Source: Streptomyces sp. WM6386
GTDB lineage: Bacteria; Actinomycetota; Actinomycetes; Streptomycetales; Streptomycetaceae
Assembly (NCBI RefSeq): GCF_000972385.1
Contig: NZ_JXTE01000079.1
Span: forward strand, 1-47,030
DNA length: 47,030 nt
Direction of reading: 5' to 3'
Shown here: positions 35,713 through 47,030 of the stretch, piece by piece
Layout of the letters: each line of letters begins with the position of its first letter
Position numbering within the stretch: the stretch's first letter is position 1
Position numbers and translations under genes: made by a program
The notes under the pieces: generated by a model
The model's database searches: none
Told to the model about the DNA's origin: nothing
What the model saw: only the letters and a program-made list of their open reading frames with translations

Positions 35713-38700
35713 ATGAGTGAGAACAGTGCTACGCGTGTGCTCGAAGACGGACAGAAAGATGACCAGATTCGAGCATCGGATCTGCGTCCGCTGCTCGCCG
35801 CGATGACGGCCGCCCGGGACGGGCACTTCGCGAAGGTGACGGAGAACGACACCCATGGCGTCACGGCCGAACTGACCGCGATCTTCAATCAGCTGGTCGA
35901 CCGCAACGTCCACTTCGCCACCGAAGTCCAGCGTGTGAAGAGGGAGTTGGTGCGGCACGGCCGGCTCGACGAGCGGCTCTCGCCGAGCCCCGGCGCGGGC
36001 GCCTGGGCGTCCCGGGTCAGCGATGTGAACCAGCTGCTCGACGCCCTGGTGGCCCCGGCGGCGAACGCGGCCCGGGTCCTGGACGCGGTGGCCGGCGGCG
36101 ATCTGACCCAGCGGGTCGACCTGCATGACGGCAACCGTCAGTTGCGCGGCGATCTGCGGCGGCTGGGGCGGGCCGTGAACAAGATGGTCGACCAGTTGTC
36201 GTTGTTCACCGGCGAGGTGACCCGGGTCGCGCGCGAGGTCGGCACCGAGGGGCGCCTGGGTGGGCGGGCCAAGGTGCAGGGGCTGTCGGGAAGTTGGCGG
36301 GATGTGACCGAGGCGGTCAACACCATGGCAGCCCGGCTGACGGCCCAGGTGCGGGACATCGCCCTGGTGACCACGTCCGTGGCGCGCGGCGACCTGACCC
36401 GCTCGGTCACCGTCGAGGCGACCGGTGAGCTGCTCGAACTGAAGCTGACCGTGAACACGATGGTGGACCAGCTGTCCGCCTTCGCCGACGAGGTGACCCG
36501 CGTGGCCCGCGAGGTCGGCACCGAGGGGCAGTTGGGCGGTCGGGCCCAGGTGCGGGGCGTCTCGGGGGTGTGGAAGGACCTCACCGACAACGTCAACTTC
36601 ATGGCGTCGAACCTGACCTCGCAGGTGCGGAACATCGCCCAGGTGACGACGGCCGTGGCCAACGGCGACCTGAGTCAGAAGATCACCGTCGACGCGCAGG
36701 GCGAGATCCTGGAGCTGAAGTCCACCATCAACACGATGGTCGACCAGCTCTCCGCCTTCGCCGACGAAGTGACCCGCGTCGCCCGCGAGGTCGGCACCGA
36801 GGGCAACCTCGGCGGGCGCGCTCAGGTGCGGGGCGTGAGCGGTGTCTGGAAGGACCTCACCGACAACGTCAACTTCATGGCGGACAACCTGACTTCACAG
36901 GTGCGGAACATCGCACTGGTCTCCACCGCCGTGGCTCAGGGCGACCTCGGCAAGAAGATCACGGTGGAGGCGAAGGGCGAGATCCTGGAGCTGAAGTCCA
37001 CCATCAACACGATGGTCGACCAGCTCTCCGCCTTCGCCGACGAGGTCACCCGCGTCGCCCGCGAGGTCGGCACCGAGGGCAACCTCGGCGGCCAGGCGCA
37101 GGTGCGAGGTGTGTCGGGTGTCTGGAAGGACCTCACCGACAACGTCAACTTCATGGCTCTGAACCTGACTTCACAGGTACGGAACATCGCCCAGGTGACG
37201 ACCGCCGTCGCCAACGGCGACCTCTCCAAGAAGATCACCGTGGACGCCCGCGGCGAGATCCTCGAACTCAAGGACACCGTCAACACGATGGTGGAGCAGC
37301 TGCGCGCCTTCGCCGACGAGGTCACCCGCGTGGCCCGCGAGGTCGGCACCGACGGCCGGCTCGGTGGCCGCGCCCAGGTGCTGGGCGTCTCCGGGGTATG
37401 GCGGGACCTGACGGACAACGTCAACTACATGGCGGACAACCTCACTTCGCAGGTCCGCAACATCGCCCAGGTGACCACGGCCGTCGCCAACGGCGACCTC
37501 TCCAAGAAGATCGACGTGGACGCCCGCGGCGAGATCCTGGAGCTGAAGACCGCCATCAACACCATGGTCGACACGCTGTCCTCCTTCTCCTCCGAGGTCA
37601 CCCGCGTGGCCCGCGAGGTCGGCTCGGAGGGCCAACTCGGCGGGCAGGCAAGGGTCGAGGGCGTGTACGGCACCTGGAAGCGCCTGACGACGAACGTGAA
37701 CGAGCTCGCCCTGAACCTGACCACCCAGGTCCGCGCGATCGCCGAGGTCGCCTCCGCGGTGGCCCAGGGCGACATGTCCCGCTCGATCACCGTGGAGACC
37801 CAGGGCGAGGTCACCGAACTCAAGGACAACATCAACCTGATGGTGGCCAACCTCCGCGAGACCACCCGCGCCAAGGACTGGCTGGAGTCCAACCTGGCCC
37901 GCCTGGCCGCGTTGATGCAGGGCCACCGGGACCTGATGGAGGTCGCCGACCTGCTGCTGCGCGAGCTGACCCCGCTGGTGAACGCCCAGTACGGCGCGTT
38001 CTTCCTGGCCGACCCCGACGAGGACGGTGCCGCTCTGCGCACAACCGTTCCGGCGAAGGGACTCGCGTTCATCGCCGGCTACGGCTCGGCACAGGGCGCG
38101 ACCGTGGAGACCGGGGGCCTCCCGGTGCACGGCCTGGTCCGGCAGGCCGCCCGCGAGAAGAAGCGGATCCTCGTCGAGGAGGCCCCGCCGGACTACATCA
38201 AGATCAACAGTGGGCTCGGGGAGGCGGCGCCCACCAGCGTGGTCATCATCCCGATCCTCTTCGAGGACAAGCTCCTCGGCGTGATCGAGCTGGCGTCCTT
38301 CTCTCGCTTCTCCGACGTCCATCTGGCCTTCTTCGACCAGTTCGTGAACACCATCGCCGTCGCGATCAACACGATCATCGCCAACTCCCGTACGGAGTCC
38401 CTGCTCGGTGAGTCCCAGCGCCTGGCCCGCCAGCTCCAGGAGCGCTCAGACGAACTCCAGAAGCAGCAGGCGGAGTTGCAGCGCTCGAATGCCGAACTGG
38501 AGGAGAAGGCAGCGCTGTTGGCGACCAGCTCCCAGTACAAGTCGGAGTTCCTGGCGAACATGTCGCACGAGCTGCGCACCCCGCTCAACTCCCTGCTGAT
38601 CCTGGCCCGGCTGCTCTCCGACAACCCGGACGGCCATCTCTCCGACCAGGAGGTGCAGTTCGCGACGACCATCCACCGCTCGGGCTCCGACCTCCTCCAG

Positions 38701-39888
38701 CTGATCAACGACATCCTCGACCTGTCGAAGATCGAGGCGGGCCGGATGGACGTACGCCCGAAGAAGCTGCCGCTGATCAAGCTGCTCGACTACGTCCACG
38801 CCACCTTCCGCCCGCTCACCCTCGACCGGGGGCTCGCCTTCGAGGTGGCGGTCGGCGAGGACGTGCCGCGCGAGATGTACTCGGACGAGCAGCGGCTCCA
38901 GCAGATCCTGCGCAACCTGCTCTCCAACGCGATCAAGTTCACCGCGACGGGCCGGGTCGAGCTGCGCGTCAACCGGGTCACGGACACCGAGCTCCACTAC
39001 GTCCGCGACAGCGGTCAGGTGATCGCGTTCTCCGTCACCGACACCGGCATCGGCATCGCGCGGGAGAAGCTGCCTGTGATCTTCGAAGCGTTCCAGCAGG
39101 CCGACGGCACCACCAACCGCAAGTACGGCGGCACCGGCCTCGGCCTGTCGATCAGCCGCGAGATCGCCGGTCTGCTCGGCGGCCGGATCGTCGCCGAGAG
39201 CGAGCCCGGCAAGGGCTCCACGTTCACGCTGTACGTCCCCGTCGTCAGCCCCGGCCACCCGGCGACCGGCCCCACCCCCGAGGAACACACCCTGCCGGTA
39301 CCGGAACAGCTGTCGACCGAGCCCTTCACCTCCGCCGAAGTGGACGACTCGTGGCCGACGCCCACCAAGCTGGAGGCGTGGAAGAGGGGCCGGGCGGGAC
39401 AGGTACTGCCCGGGCGACGGGTGCTGATCGTCGACGACGACATCCGCAATGTCTTCGCACTGACCCATGTCCTCGGCCGGGTCGGCATGCCCGTCCTCTA
39501 CGCCGAGAACGGCCGGGAGGGCATCGAGACGCTGGAGCGCAACCCGGACGTCGAACTCGTCCTGATGGACATCATGATGCCGGAGATGGACGGCTACGAG
39601 ACGATCGCCGCCATCCGCCGCACCCCACGCTGGACGGGCCTGCCGATCGTCGCGCTGACCGCGAAGGCGATGCCGGGAGACCGGGAGAAATCGATCGCGC
39701 GGGGCGCCAACGACTACGTACCCAAGCCGGTCGACGTGGATCAGTTGCTGACCGTCGTGTGCGCGCTCCTCGACCCGGAGGGCCCGCAGGACGACGACGG
39801 CACCCAGGGGCCCGCGGCCGACGCGGGGACCGACGCACCGGAACCGGGCGTGACAGGGGAAGTGCCGGTCCCGCCGACGACTGAATGA
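35713..39888 (+). CDS. Soluble hybrid histidine kinase with seven HAMP repeats
   Basis: The 1391-residue protein has no transmembrane segment. Seven ~92-residue HAMP units run from about residue 110 to 720, each holding (A/V)xGDL(S/T)xxI(T)V and [16 protein letters not shown] (GDL near 129 for the first). A GAF domain follows (about 720-890), a coiled coil ([23 protein letters not shown]), a HisKA domain with His952 in [12 protein letters not shown], HATPase_c ([24 protein letters not shown]) and a C-terminal receiver with Asp1286 in [14 protein letters not shown] and Lys in YVPKPVD. The layout resembles fungal group III (Nik1-like) kinases, which respond to osmotic stress. ATG 35713 lies 12 bases before a receiver gene-free start; a stand-alone receiver gene follows. 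Confidence 0.93.
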   Translation: MSENSATRVLEDGQKDDQIRASDLRPLLAAMTAARDGHFAKVTENDTHGVTAELTAIFNQLVDRNVHFATEVQRVKRELVRHGRLDERLSPSPGAGAWASRVSDVNQLLDALVAPAANAARVLDAVAGGDLTQRVDLHDGNRQLRGDLRRLGRAVNKMVDQLSLFTGEVTRVAREVGTEGRLGGRAKVQGLSGSWRDVTEAVNTMAARLTAQVRDIALVTTSVARGDLTRSVTVEATGELLELKLTVNTMVDQLSAFADEVTRVAREVGTEGQLGGRAQVRGVSGVWKDLTDNVNFMASNLTSQVRNIAQVTTAVANGDLSQKITVDAQGEILELKSTINTMVDQLSAFADEVTRVAREVGTEGNLGGRAQVRGVSGVWKDLTDNVNFMADNLTSQVRNIALVSTAVAQGDLGKKITVEAKGEILELKSTINTMVDQLSAFADEVTRVAREVGTEGNLGGQAQVRGVSGVWKDLTDNVNFMALNLTSQVRNIAQVTTAVANGDLSKKITVDARGEILELKDTVNTMVEQLRAFADEVTRVAREVGTDGRLGGRAQVLGVSGVWRDLTDNVNYMADNLTSQVRNIAQVTTAVANGDLSKKIDVDARGEILELKTAINTMVDTLSSFSSEVTRVAREVGSEGQLGGQARVEGVYGTWKRLTTNVNELALNLTTQVRAIAEVASAVAQGDMSRSITVETQGEVTELKDNINLMVANLRETTRAKDWLESNLARLAALMQGHRDLMEVADLLLRELTPLVNAQYGAFFLADPDEDGAALRTTVPAKGLAFIAGYGSAQGATVETGGLPVHGLVRQAAREKKRILVEEAPPDYIKINSGLGEAAPTSVVIIPILFEDKLLGVIELASFSRFSDVHLAFFDQFVNTIAVAINTIIANSRTESLLGESQRLARQLQERSDELQKQQAELQRSNAELEEKAALLATSSQYKSEFLANMSHELRTPLNSLLILARLLSDNPDGHLSDQEVQFATTIHRSGSDLLQLINDILDLSKIEAGRMDVRPKKLPLIKLLDYVHATFRPLTLDRGLAFEVAVGEDVPREMYSDEQRLQQILRNLLSNAIKFTATGRVELRVNRVTDTELHYVRDSGQVIAFSVTDTGIGIAREKLPVIFEAFQQADGTTNRKYGGTGLGLSISREIAGLLGGRIVAESEPGKGSTFTLYVPVVSPGHPATGPTPEEHTLPVPEQLSTEPFTSAEVDDSWPTPTKLEAWKRGRAGQVLPGRRVLIVDDDIRNVFALTHVLGRVGMPVLYAENGREGIETLERNPDVELVLMDIMMPEMDGYETIAAIRRTPRWTGLPIVALTAKAMPGDREKSIARGANDYVPKPVDVDQLLTVVCALLDPEGPQDDDGTQGPAADAGTDAPEPGVTGEVPVPPTTE

Positions 39889-39900
39889 GGCACAGCCACC

Positions 39901-40458
39901 ATGAGCGCTGAGGCAACGACCGAAGAGCGCGCCAGCATCCTCCTCGTCGACGACATGGAGGACAACCTGGTCGCCCTGGAGGCCGTCCTGGGGTCCCTCA
40001 ACGAGCCTCTCGTCCGCGCACGTTCGGGCGAGGAAGCCATGAAGGCACTGCTGCGGCAGCAGTTCGCCCTCGTCCTGCTCGACGTCCGGATGCCGGGCAT
40101 GGACGGCTTCGAGACCGCCGCGAACATCAAACGGCTCGATCAGACCAAGGACGTCCCGATCATCTTCCTGACCGGCGCGGAGGACGACTCCGGCTACGCC
40201 TTCCGCGGCTACGCAACCGGCGCCGCGGACTATCTGACCAAGCCCTTCGACCCCTGGGTACTCAGGGCGAAGGTCACCGTCTTCCTGGACCTGCACCGCA
40301 AGAACCAGCAACTGGAGCGACTGCTGGCCCAGGGCGAGGTGAACACCCGGCTGGCCGACCTGGAGCAGCAGCTGTCCGGGGAGAACCCCCCGGACCTGGC
40401 AACCCTGCGCACACAGGTCCGGGAGCTACGTCAACTGGTCAGCAGAGGGCGCCTGTAA
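39901..40458 (+). CDS. Stand-alone response regulator receiver protein
   Basis: The 185-residue protein has one receiver domain: ILLVDDMEDN with acidic pair Asp17/Asp18, phosphoacceptor Asp61 in VLLDVRMPGMDG, Thr in FLTGAED and Lys in YLTKPFDPWVL. After about residue 125 a predicted coiled coil (RKNQQLERLLAQGEV...LEQQL) and a short tail follow, with no DNA-binding domain. It starts 12 bases after the kinase stop, so it is probably the direct phosphate acceptor of the poly-HAMP kinase's phosphorelay and works by protein contact. A partner may be the divergent phosphatase (inference). Confidence 0.92.
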   Translation: MSAEATTEERASILLVDDMEDNLVALEAVLGSLNEPLVRARSGEEAMKALLRQQFALVLLDVRMPGMDGFETAANIKRLDQTKDVPIIFLTGAEDDSGYAFRGYATGAADYLTKPFDPWVLRAKVTVFLDLHRKNQQLERLLAQGEVNTRLADLEQQLSGENPPDLATLRTQVRELRQLVSRGRL

Positions 40459-40463
40459 CGCCC

Positions 40464-42338
40464 CTACGCCTCACGCGCGCCGGCGTACATCTCGTCGATG
40501 AGGTGCTTGTACTCCCGCTCCACCACAGGCCGCTTCAGCTTGAGGCTCGGGGTGATCTCGCCGTGCTCGACGTCGAGGTCACGCGGCAGCAGCCGGAACT
40601 TCTTGATGGTCTGCCAGCGCTGGAGACCGGCGTTGAGTTCCTTGATGTGGCCGTCGATCATCTCGACGGTGGCCGGCGCGGCCACGACCTCGGCGTACGA
40701 CTTGCCGTCCAGGCCGTTCTCCTTCGCCCAGCCGAGGATCGACACCTCGTCGAGGGCGATGAGGGCGGTGCAGAAGTTCCGGTCGGCGCCGTGCACCAGG
40801 ATGTTGGAGACGTAGGGGCACACCGACTTGAACTGTCCCTCGACCTCGGTGGGCGCGATGTACTTGCCGCCGGAGGTCTTGAAGAGGTCCTTCTTGCGGT
40901 CGGTGATGCGGAGGTAGCCGTCGGGCGACAGCTCGCCGATGTCACCGGTGTGGAACCAGCCGTCGGCCTCCAGGACCTCGGCGGTCTTCTCCGGCAGCCC
41001 GTGGTAGCCCTCCATGATGCCGGGCCCGCGCAGCAGGATCTCGCCGTCCTCCGCGATCCGCACCTCCGTGCCGGGCAGCGGTTTGCCGACCGTGCCGGTG
41101 CGGTACGCCTCGCCCGGGTTCACGAAGGAGGCGGCCGAGGACTCGGTCAGGCCGTAGCCCTCGAGGATGTGGATGCCGGCGCCGGCGAAGAAGAACCCGA
41201 TCTCAGGGGCGAGGGCCACGGAGCCGGAGACGCAGGCGCGCAGATTGCCGCCGAAGGCCTCGCGGATCTTGGCGTACACCAGCTTGTCGGCGACCGCGTG
41301 CTTGGCGGCAAGGCCGAAGGGGGCGCTCGCCGTGCCGGTGCGGCGGAAGTTGTCCTGGCTGACCTTGGCGTACTCGCGGGCGACCTCGGCGGCCCAGCGG
41401 AAGATCTTGTACTTGGCGCCGCCGCCCGCGCGGGCCTTGTTGGCGATGCCGTTGTAGACCTTCTCGAAGATCCGCGGTACGCCCGCCATGTACGTCGGCT
41501 GCACGATCGGCAGATTCTCGATGATCTTGTCGACACGACCGTCGACGGCGGTGACGTGGCCGACCTCGATCTGCCCCGAGGTGAGCACCTTGCCGAAGAC
41601 GTGCGCGAGCGGCAGCCACAGGTACTGCACGTCCTCGACGCTCACCAGGCCGGTCGCGGCGATCGCCTTCGCCATGTACGCCCAGTTGTCGTGCGGCAGG
41701 CGGACACCCTTGGGACGGCCGGTGGTGCCGGAGGTGTAGATGAGGGTGGCGAGCTGGTCCTTGGTGATCGCGCCGACCCGCTCCTTGATCAGGTCGGGGT
41801 CCTTCTCCAGGCGGGCCGCGCCACGGGCCTCCAGCTCGGCGAGGGTCAGCACCCAGTCGCCGGTCTCCACGCCCTCGGCGTCGATGACCACGACATGGGT
41901 CAGGTCGGGCAGCTCGGCGCGCTTCTCCTGCGCCTTGGCCAGCTGCCCGGCGTTCTCCGCGAACAGCACGCGGCTGTCGGAGTCGGAGACGATGAACGCG
42001 GACTCGTCGGCGTTGGTCTGCGGATACACCGTGGTCGTGGCGGCACCGGCGCACAGGATGCCGAGGTCCGCGAGGATCCACTCGAGGCGGGTCGCGGAGG
42101 ACAGGGCGACCCGCTGCTCGGGCTGCACCCCGAGCTCGATCAGACCGGCGGCGATGGCGTAGACCCGCTCGGCGGTCTGCCCCCAGCTCAGCGACTTCCA
42201 GTCGTCGGGGCCCTCGCCGGAGGCCGAGGGCACGGGGTAGCGGTACGCCTCGGCGTCCGGTGTGGCCGAAACGCGCTCCAGGAAGAGGGTCGCCACGCTC
42301 GGCGGACGGTTCTCGATCAGGGTCTGTGTGTCGCTCAC
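40464..42338 (-). CDS. Long-chain fatty-acid-CoA ligase (AMP-forming)
   Basis: The 624-residue adenylate-forming enzyme has the P-loop IYTSGTTGRPKGVRL (motif I), the A-box GYGLTESSA, the D-containing WFHTGDIGELSPDGYL motif and the C-terminal lysine region ITDRKKDLFKTSGGKYI. It converts fatty acids to acyl-CoA for beta-oxidation or lipid synthesis. FadD15-like length and motifs. GTG 42338 has GGAGG five bases upstream. It is convergent with the receiver gene and separated from lepA by a gap holding the lepA terminator. Confidence 0.93.
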   Translation of the reverse strand: MSDTQTLIENRPPSVATLFLERVSATPDAEAYRYPVPSASGEGPDDWKSLSWGQTAERVYAIAAGLIELGVQPEQRVALSSATRLEWILADLGILCAGAATTTVYPQTNADESAFIVSDSDSRVLFAENAGQLAKAQEKRAELPDLTHVVVIDAEGVETGDWVLTLAELEARGAARLEKDPDLIKERVGAITKDQLATLIYTSGTTGRPKGVRLPHDNWAYMAKAIAATGLVSVEDVQYLWLPLAHVFGKVLTSGQIEVGHVTAVDGRVDKIIENLPIVQPTYMAGVPRIFEKVYNGIANKARAGGGAKYKIFRWAAEVAREYAKVSQDNFRRTGTASAPFGLAAKHAVADKLVYAKIREAFGGNLRACVSGSVALAPEIGFFFAGAGIHILEGYGLTESSAASFVNPGEAYRTGTVGKPLPGTEVRIAEDGEILLRGPGIMEGYHGLPEKTAEVLEADGWFHTGDIGELSPDGYLRITDRKKDLFKTSGGKYIAPTEVEGQFKSVCPYVSNILVHGADRNFCTALIALDEVSILGWAKENGLDGKSYAEVVAAPATVEMIDGHIKELNAGLQRWQTIKKFRLLPRDLDVEHGEITPSLKLKRPVVEREYKHLIDEMYAGAREA

Positions 42339-42514
42339 GACATCCTCCGGGGCCCGCGACAGTGCGGCGGCTGGCTCGGTGCGGCTGGTGGCTCGAGGGG
42401 GTGTTGTTTAACTCACGAGTAACTATCGAACGGAGATCAGAGTAGAGCGCGACCGACGCCGATGTAAGGGGCGGCGGCCTGTCACTTTCTACAGAGCGCG
42501 ACGCTACGCACGCG

Positions 42515-42550
42515 TAGGGGCCCGTCACGCTCGCACGCGACAGGCCCCTA
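42515..42550 (-). terminator. Terminator hairpin after lepA
   Basis: TAGGGGCC (42515-42522) pairs with GGCCCCTA (42543-42550); on the minus strand the stem extends through GTC and GCG, with two wobble pairs, to about 15 bp. It starts 20 bases beyond the lepA stop codon. No U tract follows, as is common for Streptomyces. Confidence 0.75.
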
Positions 42551-42569
42551 TTTTCACGGGAAAACGACG

Positions 42570-44438
<1,869 letters not shown>

Positions 44439-44527
44439 GCAGGGTCCTGTCTCTTGAGGCGCCTTGTGCCTCGGGTCGGATCGATACGTAGGCTCCATGG
44501 TCCCATGGGCGGCGACCGGAGGCCGTT

Positions 44528-44557
44528 TTGGGCCGTCGGTCGGCCCACTGGTACTGT
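44528..44557 (+). promoter_or_regulatory. Putative sigma-70 promoter of rpsT
   Basis: TTGGGC (44528-44533) and TACTGT (44552-44557) are 18 bases apart and fit a Streptomyces HrdB-type promoter. The implied leader before rpsT is about 100 bases. Confidence 0.5.
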
Positions 44558-44660
44558 GGGTAGCTGTGTCTCCTGCCCTCTCAGCACGAGGCACACCCCA
44601 AGAAATCACCTGGCCCGGGTCCCTTGTGGTCCCGTGCCTGAACCTGAAAAGGCTCAATCA

Positions 44661-44921
44661 GTGGCGAACATCAAGTCCCAGATCAAGCGGATCAAGACCA
44701 ACGAGAAGGCTCGGCTGCGCAACAAGGCCGTCAAGTCCTCCCTGAAGACCGCCATCCGCAAGGCCCGTGAGGCCGCTGCCGCGGGTGACACCGAGAAGGC
44801 CACCGAGTACCAGCGCGCTGCCGCGCGTCAGCTCGACAAGGCCGTCGCCAAGGGCGTCATCCACAAGAACCAGGCCGCCAACAAGAAGTCGGCGCTTGCT
44901 TCGAAGGTCGCGTCCCTCTAG
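44661..44921 (+). CDS. rpsT: 30S ribosomal protein S20
   Basis: The 86-residue, highly basic protein begins [20 protein letters not shown] and contains [13 protein letters not shown] and [15 protein letters not shown], the hallmarks of S20, which binds the 5' domain of 16S rRNA. GTG 44661 gives the family-typical N-terminus, with AAGG about eight bases upstream. Divergent from lepA. Confidence 0.97.
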   Translation: MANIKSQIKRIKTNEKARLRNKAVKSSLKTAIRKAREAAAAGDTEKATEYQRAAARQLDKAVAKGVIHKNQAANKKSALASKVASL

Positions 44922-45015
44922 GGCTGACACCTTTCATCTGATCTGATCTTTTTGATCTGACCGCCGGAAGGACCCAGAGCGGGCCCTCTCTCATCCGCTC
45001 CCACCCGGCACCCAG

Positions 45016-45057
45016 AGCTCGTACGCGGCCTGCGTTCGCCACGCGGGTACGAGCTCG
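45016..45057. terminator. Long inverted repeat downstream of rpsT
   Basis: GAGCTCGTAC (45016-45025) is perfectly repeated in inverse as GTACGAGCTC (45048-45057) with 22 bases between. It lies about 95 bases beyond the rpsT stop and is a candidate rpsT terminator. Confidence 0.6.
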
Positions 45058-45072
45058 AAAGCTTGGTCCGAG

Positions 45073-45113
45073 GGCCCCGGAGCCCGCCCTTCCCCAGGGT
45101 GGAAGCCGGGGCC
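45073..45113. terminator. Inverted repeat between convergent rpsT and SnoaL-like genes
   Basis: GGCCCCGG (45073-45080) and CCGGGGCC (45106-45113) form an 8-bp perfect stem (10 with an A-T and a G-U pair) around a 25-base loop, 15 bases before the stop of the convergent gene; probably a terminator for the minus-strand gene. Confidence 0.55.
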
Positions 45114-45127
45114 TTCGGCATGCGGTG

Positions 45128-45523
45128 TCAGGACCAGAAGTCGTTGGACTTGTCGATGTCCTCGACGCACTCGTCGAGATCCGTGGCCTTGTCTCCCACG
45201 ATCCGGAAGACGATGCAGCTGTCCTCCTCCAGTCGCTTCCCTTTGCGTTCCGCGGTGAAGTGGTGCAGTGCGACGACATGGCCGCGGCCGTCGACGAGGA
45301 GGCTGCGCAGCTCGGCACTCATCGTGCCGTTGGTCTCCTCGAACAGCCGGCCATACATCTCGATGATCGCGTCCTGCCCCTTGAAGTCCCCCGAGAGGGG
45401 GTGACTACCGGGCACGTGCTGCGTACAGTCCGCGGTCATCAGACCACGCAAAGCGTCCATGTCACCGCGTTGAAAGGCCTCGTAGCCCTTGCGGACGAGC
45501 ACAGCGTGCGGGTGTTCAGCCAT
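45128..45523 (-). CDS. SnoaL-like/NTF2-fold protein
   Basis: The 131-residue protein has an NTF2-like fold pattern: an N-terminal helix pair (VRKGYEAFQRGDMDALRGLM), then TADCTQHVPGSHPLSGDFKGQDAI, and beta strands ALHHFTAERKGKRLEEDSCIVFRI. Similar polyketide-cyclase-like SnoaL domains often have unknown ligands. No catalytic assignment can be made. ATG 45523 starts MAEHPHAVLVRKG. It is convergent with rpsT and not obviously part of an operon. Confidence 0.8.
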   Translation of the reverse strand: MAEHPHAVLVRKGYEAFQRGDMDALRGLMTADCTQHVPGSHPLSGDFKGQDAIIEMYGRLFEETNGTMSAELRSLLVDGRGHVVALHHFTAERKGKRLEEDSCIVFRIVGDKATDLDECVEDIDKSNDFWS

Positions 45524-45646
45524 GGCAACCGCCACCTTCCCGTTGCTCGGCGATATACGGCTGACGGGCCCGATTGTCCTCCTGGCGAAGCCCCCCGTCA
45601 CGCCGATACATACAGGCAATCCCAGGACGAACCTCAGCGAGGCCCG

Positions 45647-46636
45647 CTACACGCGCCCGCGCGACCGCGCCGCCCGGGCAATCACCACGACCGCCTTCTC
45701 CAGGGCGTACTCAGGATCGTCCCCCCCGCCCTTCACCCCCGCATCCGCCTCGGCAACGGCCCGCAACGCCACGGCGACCCCATCCGGCGTCCACCCCCGC
45801 ATCTGCTGCCGCACCCGATCGATCTTCCACGGCGGCATCCCCAGCTCCCGCGCGAGATCCGCCGGCCGCCCGCCCCGGGCCGACGACAACTTCCCGATCG
45901 CCCGCACCCCCTGCGCCAACGCACTCGTGATCATCACCGGCGCCACCCCCGTGGCCAACGACCACCGCAACGCCTCCAACGCCTCCGCCGCCCGCCCCTC
46001 GACCGCCCGGTCGGCGACGGTGAAGCTCGACGCCTCGGCCCGCCCGGTGTAATACCGCCCCACAACGGCCTCGTCGATCGTCCCCTCGACATCGGCGACC
46101 AACTGCGACACGGCCGAGGCCAGCTCCCGCAGATCACTCCCGATCGCATCGACAAGCACCTGACAGGCCTCGGGCGTGGCCGACCGCCCGGTCGCCCGGA
46201 ACTCCTGCCGCACAAAGGCCAGCCGATCCGCCGGCTTGGTCATCTTCGGACAGGCGATCTCCCGCGCCCCCACCTTCCGCGCGGCGTCGAGCAACCCCTT
46301 GCCCTTCGCCCCGCCGGCATGCAGCAGCACGAGCGTGATCTCCTCGGCGGGCGCCGAGAGATACGCCTTCACGTCCTTCACGGTGTCGGCCGACAGATCC
46401 TGCGCATTGCGTACGACCACGACCTTGCGCTCCGCGAAGAGCGAGGGACTGGTCAACTCGGCGAGCGTGCCGGGCTGCAGCTGGTCCGGGTTCAGATCCC
46501 GTACGTCCGTGTCGGCGTCGGCGGCCTTCGCAGCGGCCACCACCTCCCGCACGGCACGGTCGAGCAGCAGGTCCTCCTGCCCCACGGCAAGTGTCACCGG
46601 GGCAAGCGGGTCGTCGTTCGCACTCTTCTTTGCCAT
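45647..46636 (-). CDS. holA: DNA polymerase III subunit delta
   Basis: The 329-residue protein begins KKSANDDPLAPVTLAVGQEDLLLDRAV, and has the delta N-terminal motifs LFAERKVVVVRNAQ and KPADRLAFVRQEF. A helical C-terminal domain (SSFTVADRAVEGRAAEALEALRW) and the final WKIDRVRQQMRGW follow. Delta opens the beta clamp in the clamp loader. The family is sequence-diverse, but position beside rpsT and motif order fit. ATG 46636. Confidence 0.93.
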   Translation of the reverse strand: MAKKSANDDPLAPVTLAVGQEDLLLDRAVREVVAAAKAADADTDVRDLNPDQLQPGTLAELTSPSLFAERKVVVVRNAQDLSADTVKDVKAYLSAPAEEITLVLLHAGGAKGKGLLDAARKVGAREIACPKMTKPADRLAFVRQEFRATGRSATPEACQVLVDAIGSDLRELASAVSQLVADVEGTIDEAVVGRYYTGRAEASSFTVADRAVEGRAAEALEALRWSLATGVAPVMITSALAQGVRAIGKLSSARGGRPADLARELGMPPWKIDRVRQQMRGWTPDGVAVALRAVAEADAGVKGGGDDPEYALEKAVVVIARAARSRGRV

Positions 46637-46709
46637 CGCCGACAAGCATGGCACGGGCCACTGACAACGAGCCCCGCCCACCGGACGAGCAAGACGGGCA
46701 CCCCCGGCC

Positions 46710-46955
46710 CTACGGCTCCTCCCGCCACCCGTCCCACTCCCCCGCGAACTCGTCCAGCGCCCCGGGATCCAGCCGCCCGTCCTCGTCCCGCAGCACAACG
46801 AGCCACTGCGCGTCCTCGGCGTCGTCCTCCCCCGCCAGCGCGTCGCGGACGAGGCGCGGCTCCTCAGCCACCCCGAACCGCTCCCTGAGCGCCTCCGCCA
46901 CCTCTTCCGCGGCATCCCGGTCAGGCAGCACCAGCACATGTCTCACATCGCTCAC
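46710..46955 (-). CDS. Small conserved hypothetical protein
   Basis: The protein has about 81 residues. It begins SDVRHVLVLPDRDAAEEVAEAL and continues RERFGVAEEPRLVRDAL, ending in an acidic EWDGWREEP tail. Predicted soluble and acidic, high GC3, no recognised family. GTG 46955 is taken; the frame stays open up to 47021 (another GTG), so the N-terminus may be longer. Probably co-transcribed with holA. Confidence 0.6.
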   Translation of the reverse strand: MSDVRHVLVLPDRDAAEEVAEALRERFGVAEEPRLVRDALAGEDDAEDAQWLVVLRDEDGRLDPGALDEFAGEWDGWREEP

Positions 46956-47030
46956 CCAGCCATTGTCCGGCACCCGGGAAGCCTCGAACCCCAGCTCAGC
47001 CCATGGCCGGCAGGACCTCACCCACTGCCC

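Noticed and set aside
42339..42514. Possible small gene between fadD-type gene and lepA terminator
   Set aside because: No open frame with a start and ribosome site is seen; this is the promoter region of the acyl-CoA ligase gene.

Overview
The window is a GC-rich (roughly 70%) chromosomal segment of a Streptomyces or very close actinomycete. Codons end almost always in G or C, GTG starts are common, and several starts look leaderless. The core genes era, the ybeY-phoH group, hrcA-dnaJ, hemW, lepA, rpsT and holA occur in the order expected of an actinobacterial chromosome. No rRNA, tRNA, CRISPR array, prophage or insertion sequence is visible.

Layout. 1-2 kb: an SDR/NmrA-type reductase divergent from an MmyB-like regulator, with a perfect palindrome between them. 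2-5.1 kb: era (-), then amtB-glnK and a small unknown gene (+). 5-8.1 kb: a three-gene surface locus (small secreted protein, WxL-type protein, membrane-anchored DUF916 protein). 8.4-12 kb: phoH-ybeY-CNNM-mmcQ-cdd-like operon (-). 12.3-19.1 kb: accessory metabolism: an orphan FAD subunit, a PfkB-family sugar kinase, a D-glucarate catabolic pair (gudD-kdgD) with a divergent IclR regulator, and an MFS exporter. 19.2-30.6 kb: predicted adenine deaminase, RNase Z, HIT protein, tricorn protease, a lipoprotein, a VOC protein, RsmE, a nitronate monooxygenase-like flavoprotein, and CIRCE-controlled hrcA-dnaJ. 30.7-33.6 kb: an MBL hydrolase, a DUF3097 protein and HemW. 33.6-40.5 kb: a signalling island of a SpoIIE-type phosphatase divergent from a soluble seven-HAMP hybrid histidine kinase and a stand-alone receiver. 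40.5-47 kb: a long-chain acyl-CoA ligase, lepA, rpsT, a SnoaL-like protein, holA and a small unknown protein.

The least explained signal is repeat DNA. Family A (four copies) always lies directly 3' of a minus-strand gene. Family B (two 70-bp copies) lies between convergent gene ends. Family C is a 48-bp, 46/48-identical palindromic element inside two unrelated genes, adding 16 codons in frame in each. Family D is a 47-bp tandem array grown out of the 3' end of the sugar-kinase gene. A further palindromic element sits inside the MFS gene. Together they suggest small mobile repeats acting as 3'-end hairpins and as sources of new peptide segments.

How the genes work together: GlnK gates AmtB. 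GudD and KdgD act in series under IclR control. The WxL protein and its DUF916 partner probably form a surface complex. The phosphatase, poly-HAMP kinase and receiver probably form one cytoplasmic signalling module without an obvious DNA-binding output.
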